Assembly (NCBI GenBank): GCA_037576215.1
Contig: JBANDB010000005.1
Coordinates: forward strand, 5,580,001 to 5,644,000
Origin: Armillaria gallica
Taxonomy: Eukaryota > Basidiomycota > Agaricomycetes > Agaricales > Physalacriaceae
DNA: 64,000 nucleotides
Direction: 5' to 3'
Shown here: in pieces, positions 33,301 to 44,890 of the stretch
Layout: every line of letters begins with the position of its first letter
Numbering within the stretch: the stretch's first letter is position 1
The notes under the pieces: generated by a model
The model's input: the letters and a program-made list of their open reading frames with translations, nothing else
Told to the model about the DNA's origin: nothing
Databases searched by the model: none
Program-made: the position numbers and the translations under genes

Positions 33301-34630
33301 CACCAAACAGACACTAGGCAGTGCGTCCGCTAATTGCCAACGAGGTTACATTAAAGAAGAGTACAGTAGGAGCACATCAGCTAAGCTGGCAGTGACCGGC
33401 AGGCTATTCTAATTTGTGCACGCCAAAAGTACGATAGTGTTATATCATTAACCCGCTACCAAGGCACCGGAAGTGAGCCATTGAATCTACAGCGCACCTG
33501 TACATGACATCTGCGATAGAAGTTTACTCCACATCATGGAATACACTTGCTGTACCTGTCACAGCTAGATGGCAACATCTTTTTCTTTGTGGGGAGCAGA
33601 AACAGGAGGCACGGCGAAAGGGAGGGAGGGAGGATGTTTATTCTGGTTTTCATGTCCCTGAGAAGGAAGCTAACCAGAGTCCGTACTACACATGCTTGTG
33701 CTACGGCACCGAACACTCTTTGGACTAAACTGATTCAGCGTAGCCCCCGCAGGGTGCGGCCTCTCAGAACTAGCGTCAAAGGTGTGAAAAACAAAGTAAG
33801 TACACTATAATGCTGATCTACACTATATGATTTGAACTTCGGAAGGTTCAGGGGAATATAGGAGCCTCTGAAAATATCCCCCAAACGGAACAAGCACAGA
33901 CGAGTGCTGGCCGTGAACAACAGCAGATCCAAATGATCATTCAAGTAGGTCCCAGCGCTAAAGCGTACAGGACGGACACGGATATGCCCATCGTTAAATC
34001 CCAGCGCAAAAACATACAGGAGTAAAATGCAAGCCCAACGTAAAACAGTCCCAGTGCTAGAGCATACGGGACGCATCTTTCGGTTTCACTCCCAGCACCA
34101 AGGCTTACAGGAGACTACCGGCATCATAAGACACTGCGCACCAGTGATGAGCTCGAGGGAAGCGGGAGCGAGCCACAATCGCAGCGTCGCAACCCCTATT
34201 TCTACTTGGAGCATCATCCAGGTATTTTGGAGGCCATCCAGCCAAATGAGGGCTACTTGAGCAACCTGCGACCTCGCAAACCCTGCTCCAATAAGGTGGG
34301 AGTCCATAGGAAGAAGCGCCCGAGGGAGTATCGACTCGCGCGCTGAGTCGATGATGGTGAGAAACGGGAAACCGAAGCTTTGTATTAGGATTCGGTGGTT
34401 TATAAAACGCACTGGGAATTTCTTGGGGATGTTCTGCAGAAATGTGAGATAGAATCTCATTTAATGGGATGACCTCGGGCGTTTTGTCCTCATAATTCAG
34501 AGCGCAAAAGATTTTCAGAGGTGGGTAGGTATAGTAGGTAGGAAGGATTACACGGCACGGTCCAACGGGGCACGCCGGGTCATGACGTAACCTTCACGCC
34601 AAATCACTAGCAGGGTCACACCGCTGTCAT

Positions 34631-36420
34631 CCTTACCTTTATGTCCGACACAAAGGTGACATCTTCCTCAGCCTGCTACACTTTCTATGTTCTACGTTTC
34701 GAAGATCTGGATTCTCGCATCGCATACCAACTACCTGAATATTCAGGTCAAGTTGAACCTCAAATATCTACCACGACGCGCACCTAAGGATACACATGTC
34801 TATGGGTACTAGTAGACTTGCGGTTGGCAAAAACTGTAGAAACATAAATTCCGGCGTTAGTTAGGATAACGTGAGTTTCGTCTGTTTGTACTTAACATGA
34901 GCTTATTAGCTTGCCTTTGAATAAGGGATTTACTTCAAAGTTTTACAGCCGTCTCTGTCCGAACTTGACTACTCGCGTATTTCTTGGATTTGCGGGAAGA
35001 CGTCATGGAATTTCATGTCTTTCTGTCTGACGATTCAGCTAGCTTGGCTCTTAGCCTGGGAGTATATCGTCCAGACGCGAATTCGGTTTTCCATCGCGTC
35101 TTTCTGGTAGACGTTTGAACCCGGTCAGACCGCATGAGAATGGCGAAGAAATTGGGGCAGTTCAACAAGTCAACCCGCCATATCTCATCTACTCGGTACA
35201 TTGTGCGGGCTACAGGGAAACGCGCAGCGCTCGGCAGGACTATGGCGTCTCTGACAATCCCCACTGTCCACTTTGATACCAAGTATTTTTCGTCGCATAG
35301 TAGCCTCATGAAAATTCCCGCAATTCAGTTCGACAGCCGTACATGACTTTGTCCATGGGACCGGTATGTACTGATTGAATTCCTTGAGCTCATGCCGGCT
35401 CACCTTCTTTCACCTCCTAAAGTCCGTGACGTGTATACTATCTTGACCTCGATGAACCCCGAACCCGGACTGCCGGTTTTCATTTGAGTCTTTACCGCCG
35501 AAGCAGCCACTATCATCATCTCATCAAAGGAGGCTGGAAATATTTGTTCAATCGGTTTCCTCAAAAACAGGTCCGTGCTTCCCGTTCCCCTGGAGCTGAA
35601 CAAGCTTGGCGTGGCACAGTCGAAGCTTGCGATGATGGCATAGCAAATTTTATCTGTATTCTTAACTGGTATTCTTTCATAAGGTGTACATTCGCCAGCG
35701 AAGTTTCGTTAAGTGCTGAGCTTCCTCAAGGGTTCGAACCGCTAATTATGATGTTGTGTAGGCCCATTTATTGGACCCAACAGCGTATTGTGCAGCGAAT
35801 CTGGAGTGCATTGTTTTCTTTCTATGATCTTTATCACAAAATTCACTCGATCCAAGTTCTGCAGGCTCTTCAGAAGTTTCTATACGGGGAATACCTTTTT
35901 TCAGTCACTGATCTTATCGTCCTCGTCCCTTTTCAATTACTACAGAAGTTTTTGGAGCTATCTTCGTACTGGGAAGCCTAAGATCGGGGGTAAGTAATCG
36001 CCGGACGTGAGTAGATCGGGTCGTTCCCATTCTATGTATTCTACTGTCGAAGCTTACGTCAGCTTGCAGTAGTCAGCCTAACAAGAGTTGTGTCCACTGT
36101 CCAGCGTGCAACCCCGATTTCACTGTTCAGCCGCCAAGGAAGGGCGCGAAGACCTTCAAGCGAGCTCTGCCTGTCGTTCGATCACTATTCTGTGGGTAGG
36201 TCCTGATAGTTAGATCGACCTGACCTGTGACTCAGACTTTTACAGTTTCAGTGGGACCCTTGCGGTTAGGATATCCGGGCAGAAAGGAAGATCCTGTTGG
36301 TTTCTGTAGATCACATCTGGCAGTCCCGAAACATTGGACACTGCTGACGGGGATCATGATACTCGGTATCTTTGGGCGGGGTGATAGGGGGAAATTCTAC
36401 GGAACCTAGCAGCAAATCGT
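34631..36420 (+). pseudogene. DMT transporter relic in spacer 2
   Basis: Parallel to 20.69-22.18 kb: for example the SVTDLIVLVPFQLLQKFLEL frame near 35,898-35,960 aligns with the helix piece at 21.8 kb. Downstream blocks such as CTTCAAGCGAGCTCTGCC are shared. Frames are broken repeatedly and no start codon context survives. Confidence 0.55.
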
Positions 36421-37137
36421 TTCAGCTCCCTTCCTTGGACAGGTATGACGCTTACTGTGGCACCTGCTGCATGTTGTGGTAAGTACACGGTTCCAGTCGA
36501 TCTCGCCATTTGATCTGACACGTCCGTCAGGTATCTAAAAGGCTGGGAGGTGAGAAGGTTGTATGGGAGTATTTGGCGCCACCTGTTGGTATACAGGAAC
36601 CTCATTTCATACTAAGGAGTCATAGTTCATGCTAAAGGAACGGTCACGAAACCGGACAGAAGATCCGACGGTGCAACCAGTCCAAATCTAACAAAAGCTG
36701 ACAATTCTTCGCAAGGTCGTGGTTAGCTGCATTCCAGACTGTATACATTGGAGCGAGCGTACCTTGATATGGTGTTTTCATCTAAGGGTATGTTTTACCT
36801 CGTAATCTGCCCGTCTTGTCCCTTTCCTTTCATCACGTTGATCTCAATCTTTCTCTGAAGAAAACTGATGATCAGAAGCCTCATGTATTTTGGTACCGCC
36901 AAAACAGTTTATCCTATCCTCCTTTATGCCCCCTCGCTGTGAACAATGCAAATGTTGATGTGAATATTGATAACTAGCCTTAGGGACCAGAGGTTCATCC
37001 TCAATTGCTGAGGGCCCGAAGATTTGGGTCTGTAGACCCACCTAGCCCGTACTCAAGTTGCGTTCCATTTATAATGCCAGACTTCTTATGATCACGGCAT
37101 GTCAAGCGATTATAGTTTTCCGAGCTCAAACCTTAGG
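36421..37137. other. Intergenic, no recognised content
   Basis: No homologous block, ORF of coding character or structural repeat is seen between the DMT relic and the DUF3669 relic. Confidence 0.45.
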
Positions 37138-37910
37138 CCGTCGGATAACCCGGTCCGAAAACAACTCTCCTCACCATCAGCTTGTCGACGAGGGATACTG
37201 TTACCACATACCTACCCACCTACCACACCCGACCCGTGGCCTTAGCTCATGTGGCAATTCATCCTCCCTTCTCTTGCCGTTTTCAATGAAATATAGTCAT
37301 AGTCGGACACGCCACAGCTTCAAGCTGACCACCATTCGACCCTTTCCTAAATTCTACACGTTCTTCTCCATGCCTCACCCACTTGCGTACAGCGATCCAT
37401 AACATTCCCGTTTATTTCCCAGCTCGGTGCTGTCCTTCTCAGCTAGCTAGAGCTCTCGACAGTCGCCCTCCCCTTCTTCATCCCTTGAAGTTGCTGAGTT
37501 TGAGCTGCCAGCGTATGCTATGGAGCGCATCCATGCCTTGTCTACAGAGGTCGCTGTGTGTATTTATTAGCAGGTCTACCCTATCAACGCACCTGACAAG
37601 CGTCCGCTGTAACTTGTTGCTACGTTTCTGGGAAGCAATTCCCACCAATGTTCGACCCTCAGGCTCCAGTGACTTACTGGCAGCTTCCCCGTCGGGAAGG
37701 AGTATCGCTGATGGTCTGCCAGGTGCCGAGATCGTCTCTAGGACTGGCACGGCCATATTCTCGGATGCATCCAAGGACACTGTTGACAGTGGGGTAAAAT
37801 TCATCTACACTGGAATGGTCATGGGGATTCTTAGTTTGAGTCCCAGGAACCTCTACAACGACGAACCACCCATAGTCGACGTCGCCTCATAAGATCTTGG
37901 AGCACCTGTC
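37138..37910 (+). pseudogene. DUF3669 gene relic
   Basis: Begins GTCGGATAACCCGGTCCGAA, matching the 5' flank of both intact DUF3669 genes. It then keeps recognisable pieces: PHPLAYSDP (37,370-37,400), GCGTATGCTATGGAGCGCAT (YAMERIH), and GCTGATGGTCTGCCAGGTGC (ADGLPGAE) near 37,706. The N-terminal half is rearranged and an in-frame stop interrupts the middle. The DUF3669 exon 2 is missing. Directly to the right is a UbiA relic, giving the order DUF3669-UbiA-TF3. Confidence 0.72.
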
Positions 37911-38039
37911 CATTCAAGACCACCTTCCAGAATGTAGATGGGAACGGTGTATATTCCAATCAGGCTCCTCTTGGTGCAATGTCTCGTGAATTGCGGCGTT
38001 GTCCGACATCGAGCTCCCCGATGAAGGTGAATTTAGGGA

Positions 38040-38205
38040 GAAGTCGTTCTCGTGCTGAGATCTCAGCGAGCGGGGAATTACTTACTACGGTGCTGTGGCA
38101 CTTTCGGCCTTTGTTTTTCTCGAGGAACTCCTTGTGACGGATCTCGATAAGCCCGGGCAGTACGTGAAGATATTCCTCGTACATGCCGTGTGGTCGTAAA
38201 ACATC
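38040..38205 (+). pseudogene. UbiA C-terminal fragment next to TF3
   Basis: An open frame from about 38,062 reads GITYYGAVALSAFVFLEELL followed by VTDLDKPGQYVKIFLVHA, then stop. This aligns with GIAYYASVALSAFVLMKELF and ATDIDKPRQCMKFFLHTP in exon 5 of the intact UbiA gene. Only about 50 codons survive. Its position and orientation relative to TF3 are the same as for the two complete UbiA genes and their regulators. Confidence 0.82.
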
Positions 38206-38477
38206 TAGTTTTTAAAACGCAATAAATCGCGCTTGCCGATTCAGATATCGGACCGCAAATCTTAATAGACATTTTCATAGATCAGAAAGATCGCTACGAT
38301 CATGACAGAAAAGTTCTACTATCGAGACAAGCTCAGACTCGTCTCGGCTTCCGGAATCATTGTGTGATAATATGACCAGTTGCTGGGCCAGCGTGGGTTG
38401 TATATTGTCCATGTTCGGAAGGATTTGCTCCAAACCATGTAAATCTTTGTCCACGAGCGAGTTAGGTAGTGCCTTGA

Positions 38478-41400
38478 CTATATGGCAAAGTCAGGGAAGA
38501 CGTACCCAGGCATCACTATCCCCCGCAGCCACTCAGGATCATTAAGTACTTGCATTGACGCAAGCACGTCATCTTCCATAGCCCTCTGGCTCTCCGCCTC
38601 GCTGTTCCCATTGATATTCTCGCTCCCGTACGTGAAATGAAAGAACTCCGTGCCATTTGCAAACTCTATTGGCCGGATGTCGGCTGATTGAGTCGTCTGC
38701 GGCGTATAAGTCGGGATCTGGGATTCTGGCCGTTGGTAATCTGCAGAATCATATCCGCCTTTGTCTTGGAGCGCTAGAGATTCCTGATATTCACCGCCAT
38801 CTCCGTTCTTCTCTCCAACGATATTCCCAGTTACATCTATATTCCTTGGAGAGACGGTGTGTAAATTCCTGGAAACCATCCCCTGGGGACCGTTGTGTCG
38901 GTACTTGCTCGGCAAGGTAGCCAAGAATCTAGCATACAGCTTCGGCGTGTGTCGATCATCTACTGCGATGTCCGATGAGCTGAATTTATCAATCAATGTC
39001 ATGATAAGATTGACGCTTCGTCTTCATCCGCTTTATCTAGGAGCGACGAAAATTCGGGTCGTAAGAGCTATTTGTCCCCATTAGGTCGGTAAAAATTGAG
39101 GTAGGACGACACGTACCTTGAACAAGAAGACAGATGCGAATGCGACACACATGAAATGACGATCTGGCGCATACCGCATAAATCCGCTGGACGCCAACTC
39201 CTCGTTCATGTATCTGATTACCGACTTGGCGTATTCAAGGCACTAAAAAATAATAATGTTATAGGCGCGGTTCAGGAAAAACGGTGAGCGTCGAACCTTG
39301 TTAAAGAAAAAAAAATACCAGGCTTCTACACCCGTATGAAATGCCTGATGGAAACCGAAAGAGAACATCACCAGCTTGTAATAGTATACATAACTGCACG
39401 CAAATTTGTGTCAATGTTGCTCCTGGATTGACATAGATCTGAACTCACAAGCGTAACTGGCTGCACCTGAGTACAGCTCCACGGTGGGTTCCCCCTGCAG
39501 TGAATTTTCTTTTCCATTCCTCCTTAAACACCTCTATCTCGAGATCATATCTCGTGGTAACGCTCCGCAAATTAACCCTCTCCGAGCCGCTTAATCCGCT
39601 CTTATCTGAATAGACCTCGATTATGGAATCTAGTTATAATGCGCAAGAGTGAATTGTGCGCGCACAGGTGTACATCGTAGTCGAGATTATACTGGGATTT
39701 CTTATACCATTCCTCCGAATGGAGGATAATCGTATCCTCCTTCATTATCCAAGGCCTTCCAAATTGTACAGCTGTCGCTTGGTAGAAGTTAAAGCATAGT
39801 AGCCAGACGCGGACTCTATTGAGAGCCTCGCGTTCTTGTGTCTCGTTTGCTGACTCAGTGCTTGGTGATCGATACAAGCGTAGATTAGTCGCCATGCTGC
39901 TGAGAAGTTAGAAAATAAGATAACAGGACGTGATAAACATGCCTGATAGCCACACCCGTATATAACCAGCTCAGGTCTCTATCCTAACTCCTTTCAGGAA
40001 CGGCGTAGATACTCATCAATATGTAGGCCTGGCATAGCTCGACGCTTTTCATTTCGTCTTGAACGAGGGCATTCGCAACCGAATGTTTCGCAAAGCGCAT
40101 CGCTATCGGGTAAATGCTTGATTTTGGAGGATGATATCGAGATGCTATGGCGCAGAATACTGTGAAAAGAACAGGGCATCGGGCCAAAGTTGATTTTGGA
40201 GTAAGCAAGATGGGATCGAGGATGGATATGAAGGGCTAAGTGATCACCAGCGAGCCATATTGAACCGAAGCTGCACTTTCTCACATTGATATATGTATAG
40301 AAGCTTAAAACCAGAAAGTAGGTCAGAAAAACGCAAAAAAAGGAAACGGAGGAGAAACTTTACATGTCAAACAATCGCTCAGCGTCTTCCAGTGTCACAA
40401 GCCCGAGTACCAGTATATCTGGGGGATCAAGCTCCTTTGCATAACCTAGATTAAATCCTGAACAGGGAAATTCGAGCGTGAATTCGAGCCTAGTAGGAGC
40501 ACGACAACGATGAAACGAACCCTGCTCTGAGGAGCCTCTACGTGCCTCGGAGGCAGCATCGCACTGAACATTTTTGCGTTCCTGTTTGGTTTCCTCTCGA
40601 CTCGAAGACCTCAAATTTGGGATGAGTTCGACAGGAACATTTGAGAACTCGTCAAGCGAAGCTTACATCTGTTCGTGCTCCTGCACTTCCCAACCGCCAT
40701 GGGTAAGTGGGTCACGTTGTTCTTTCTCTCCGCGGACAGAGCTAAACGAGCTTCCTGCACTTGTCCGTTTCCTGGAGTTGAGACGATCGAACCAGGCAAG
40801 GACATTGGGATTGTTGGAGTCCAAGGGCGATATAGATTCAAGGTATTCGTCAATTGAATGAGGTGTCGCAAGATAGGGATTATAGAGTTGCTTGAGGAGA
40901 CTTTCAATGACAGCGTCTTTTAGTCGGATTTCGGCCAGAAGGCGGTCGCGCTTGCTGTCGCCCGATCAGAGCGTGCTTTCAGGAATACACATATATACGA
41001 GCGACTTACTAAACCTTTGGTTTCGAGGCCTCGACGACACATTTATAACCTTTGGGCTTACATCATTTGCATGCGTTTTCGTCGGGTGGAAAGTCACATT
41101 TCATCTTGATTTTTTTTGTATTGGAGGCATGCACCGCCGGGTCGGCGCCTAACGACATCATCGTCGCTGTTATTAGACTCGTCCTCCCCATTCTTCACGG
41201 ATGGGCGCTTCTTCTTGTCCAGAGTCGGCTTCTGTGGCTGCTTCGCTGACGACACAGTGGGAAGATAATTCTGATACCTGACGTGGACTGGAAGCTGGTC
41301 GTGATTATTGTAGCTGTCCTGCTGCTGCTCCCTCGGATGTTGGTCATGGTCTTGTTGAGTTAGCTGCCACTGCGGTCCAGTATCATAGATGTTAATGGAT

Positions 41401-41486
41401 TGCTGGTACCACAGGCTGTAGGCATCATGAGGCGGTTGTAGAAGCTCAGAATGGGCATAGTAGAAGGAGGTGGTAGGACCAGTCAT
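38478..41486 (-). pseudogene. Zn2Cys6 transcription factor TF3, zinc cluster destroyed
   Basis: The gene plan matches TF1/TF4, with start at 41486 and the last exon ending LNDPEWLRGIVMPGYVFPDF at 38478. The zinc cluster is ruined. The second Cys is Tyr (CLQY in place of CTRC). An A-run of eight, seen as T8 at 41110-41117, adds a base and shifts the frame. The CQRC equivalent reads CK-stop-C. Later regions still align: ILVLGLVTLEDAERLFDM near 40,365-40,420, RCPVLFTVFCAIASRYHP near 40,130-40,185, and WYKKSQYNLDYDVHLCAHN. It is the most diverged of the four regulators. A partial protein without the DNA-binding domain is conceivable but unlikely. Confidence 0.85.
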
Positions 41487-42350
41487 CGTGACAGCCATGA
41501 TGTCAACCTGGGGCTTGTGTCTTAAAATCTCTTCCCCCGGCGAACGAGCCGAAGTAATTACGGATTTTGGAGCTTCCCGGTTAAGTTGAATAAGGTGTAT
41601 GAAAGCCTCCGACAGTACGGAGAGGAAGATCGGAATCTGAGTCATCCAACAGACTGGTGGCCGAACTGTTGCAACATTAGTTTTTAGCGCTTAGGCTATA
41701 TCTATGAAACTAAATATTTACCATGAAGATTTCAAGCTCCGGCCTGCAATTTTCAGTATCACTACATACACAGCATATCGGTTCTGGAGGAAATCCGACA
41801 TGTTAGGTTTATTTCCTCCCTGGTTTAGAAGAAGACATAAAGAATGAGCGGAATGGCCGATAATAACATCCTTGAGACGACTATTGTCATTGATGTAGTA
41901 AGCGCGAATTCTCCATTGGTGCCTACGAACCTGTCACGTGCAGGAGCTAGAATCTGCAATGCATGCAACGTCAGTGACATATGCAATGGAAGCTTTATCC
42001 ACCATAGAATACACACTGGAATCTGGATGGCGCCTGCTTTTTTTGGTGCCATTCAGAGAAGTTTGACACCTTAAATTGAAGTTCGGCGGTTTGATGACTG
42101 CCGGTACCGGACATTCCAGATATATATCAGAGCGCAGCGGATTTTCTGCAATGCGAATGGCTGGGCTTAATTAGGATAGGATAGAGTAGGATATACACCA
42201 AGATCATTTTCCCCGGGGATTGCCGAACGTAAGCCTTCCCCCCGTTTATAAGGTTAGGGTCACGCCAAAATCTCCTTTGTTCGGGTCGCCTTCCCGCAAT
42301 CCTTTCCAAATCTTTTCTCTCAGCTGTTTTCTTCATATATCGGTACCATG
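41487..42350. other. Spacer 3 upstream of TF3 (short version)
   Basis: A contracted homologue of spacers 1 and 2. ATGGCCGATAATAACATCC near 41,852 matches the start of the spacer gene trace, and the block with GAAGTTCGGCGGTTTGATG near 42,078 matches the end block. The middle of the spacer is lost. Confidence 0.5.
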
Positions 42351-44145
42351 CCTCTTACTTACAGACAATCAACCTCAGGCCTCAAGGCCTTGAATCTCGC
42401 CTGAACGTCCCAAAATACCATCGCGTAAGGCGTTATCTTCCTCTCGCTACACTTCCGCAACTTGCATTTCAATTCATCAGTACTTCTCGCGCTACCCGGA
42501 TGCTAAGGTTTAGTCGATTCGAAGCTCAATCTTACCCGGTTTGTGCTGCCGAATATCACGACCATGGGTTGACCGGCATGACTGGCTGACCTATCACCAC
42601 ATTTTGCTTGGGAGAAAATGCAACGAATTTCTAACACAGTAGTAGTTGAAATTCAGGATAAGGTAATTTTCCGTCTCTTTGGGTATAACTTGAGCTCAGT
42701 ATTTCGGCATTAAATTAGGGACGAGACTTGTACGGCCGCCTCACCACCGTCACAGGTTCAACGATTTTACCGGCTTCCTTACCTTGTGGAATTCTCTGTA
42801 CAATATCCTTTCTCTCATGGTTATGTCAGAGCTGGAACAGTATAATCAAGCAGTGATTCCGTTCTCTCTCATTATCATAGTCATGTCTTCTGCAGTGAAA
42901 GAACAAAAAACCTCCTGTAAAGAACCTAATCGGACGGCACGAGGATGGCGAGGAAATTGGGACAGCCCAATGAAGCAATCCGCAAGCATTGCGTCGACTT
43001 TCATTACGTGGATCACAGAGAACATGACGACCGTAAACGAGTTCATTCAAACTACCGGTATGTACTGATCAATCTTTACGGTTATCCTGGCTCGCATCCT
43101 AAAGCTCGAATAGACGCATACTACTTAAACCCAAGGAATCGTGACTGCCGACTTCAGATTGATTCTTTACCTCCAAGGCCATCACTACTATGCGCAAGAT
43201 CGGGTCTACGCTTGAGGATGACCATTTCATTTCATCTAAATTATTCTCCAAATTGCGTTTGCTACGAAAAGCCTGCTCTTCATCGCCGCTTCACGGACAA
43301 TGCTTTCCGTAGTGGACCTGAGTGTCAAGGAGCTGGACAAAATCGACCTGGCCAGCTCTATTATTCAGGTACCGGCATTGCATTTTACCGGTAACAAGCA
43401 CCACGCTGACTATCGTTATTTGCAAGGGTTCAAACTACTTGTTCTGCGTAGTCGCTATGTGAAGTTATTCGACCCAGTGCCGTCCGGTTTGCTGTTGTTC
43501 CGTGACGACTGGGATATTCGTCGTTCGTTGATCATTGACACGAACCTTGCTTGGATTCCTTCTATGTCCTGAAGTACCGCTCCTTATCTGAAGCCGCTGT
43601 TCTGGTCTTCCTCGTCGCTTTTACTGCCGCGATTTTTCCACAAGGCCCACAAACGGGGAAGGCACTCACCAGACGTAAGTATTTCCAGTCGCTCTATTTT
43701 CTGCATGGAGCTTACTTCAGTCTATAGTGGTCAGCGTGGCGGGAGTTGTTTATGTCGCGCAACCCTTTGGTCCGAACAGCCAAGGAGCATGTTTATAGAA
43801 CTGGATGACCGGCGGCCTTTGGAAGCACGACCATTTTTGCCATGTTTATCCCTATCCGACATACTGTTACAAGGCCGTCTGTGCCGTCTGGAACGAGTTG
43901 TGCGAGTTTATCATGCAAAAGTGGCATATCCTCAGGGCCTCGGATCGTCAGTGCCACACAGATGCGGAGCATCGCATATGCGCTGCTCATATGGACCATA
44001 CGCGAGCCTGTCGGATGAAGTCCCGTGTTGAGGAGCTTCTAAAGCGAAGCGGGGAGCTGTTGGTCGCAGAGCTCCGGGGCTCCCGGTGGCTCGAATAACT
44101 TCGTTTCACTGGAGGGCTTTTGCATCCTGTTCTCTCACCGACTCT
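42351..44145 (+). pseudogene. DMT transporter relic in spacer 3
   Basis: Contains sequence shared with the window-edge relics, for example GTAGTGGACCTGAGTGTCAA near 43,310 and CTTCCTCGTCGCTTTTACTG near 43,610. It also holds the degenerate YYSLK.LSLSEA equivalent (43,580-43,630) and a tail block at 43,840-44,110 shared with 1.53-1.76 kb. Frames are interrupted many times. Confidence 0.65.
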
Positions 44146-44480
44146 CTATCATGAAGGGTATACCTCGTCGTATTTCGACGCTCTGTGACGAATGGCGAGA
44201 AATGTTAGCTTCGCTACACGTCTGTTACTTCCTTTGTCGCTTCCAAGGAAGTACAGTCAGAGTCTCGCACCGCAACTTCAAGTCCAGTACGACAACCGTG
44301 AGCGAATACTCGAATCCCATCATCCCAACTCTTTCTTTTTTCTGCCTCGCCACTTGTATACAACGACTCTCACAAGTCACAATTCCCATTCATTTCGCAG
44401 CCCGGCGCAGTTCCCTGCAGTCCCCTTCTCGTCCAGTGATAACAGTCTCATCAGTCGCAAGAAGGTGCCTCGATAATTTT
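44146..44480 (+). pseudogene. DUF3669 exon 1 fragment
   Basis: About 44,220-44,450 aligns with 2060-2290 of the intact gene, including CATCCCAACTCTTTC and CCTTCTCGTCCAGTGA. It ends abruptly at about 44,460-44,480, where sequence switches to the UbiA upstream block. No usable frame remains. Confidence 0.68.
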
Positions 44481-44890
44481 CCTCGCGGAAAGGATACCTC
44501 TTGGATACTAGATAGTTTGGGATGAAGTCCAATGGACGGTGGCTCCAGATATATCTACAGATGTTTTATAGCGCGTCTACAACGTTGCCGTCGGCAAACT
44601 TGTCAAGCTTACTCTACCTTTCCAGGAGATCATTCGTTTCTTCACCACCTCGAGGCAAATTTGATGCCACATGTATAGCGGCCAAGAATACCCCCTATGA
44701 TGACGTAGTTCCTCATTTGGGTATCACCGCTCAGTCGGAGGTTCTTAAAGACGAAGGCGATCGCGTAACCGCGTGAGGGAAATCTGACCTCGATCGGCCA
44801 ATGGTAGCTCAACAATTGACCATAAATCTGAGATTCAGGCCGTCCTCGATCAAATTTCATTAACGAAGAGCCGTGGACCCTTGACGTTGC
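44481..44890 (+). promoter_or_regulatory. Orphan UbiA upstream region
   Basis: Homologous to 13,110-13,490 and 24,040-24,410. It includes AAAGGATACCTCTTGGATAC (44,491), GACGAAGGCGATCG and CGTCCTCGATCAAATTTCAT. Homology stops near 44,890, before the TATA-like position, and no UbiA coding sequence follows. It is the only trace of the UbiA gene in cassette 4. Confidence 0.65.

Larger units (their letters stand above)
30854..34630. other. Spacer 2 upstream of TF2
   Basis: Homologous to spacer 1 (18.4-20.7 kb) but about 1.5 kb longer. It carries the TF2 promoter, ORF traces at 31,629-32,095 and 33,041-33,300, and a shared end block at about 34,360-34,500. Near 31,865-31,905 are short irregular repeats of GTGTTCGTG. 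No intact gene is seen. Confidence 0.55.

Noticed and set aside
35725..35745. GGTTCGAA-type sequences resembling a tRNA B box (35,731, also 43,427, 58,745, 8,812)
   Set aside because: No A box at the right distance and no acceptor-stem pairing; most lie inside repeated DMT relics.
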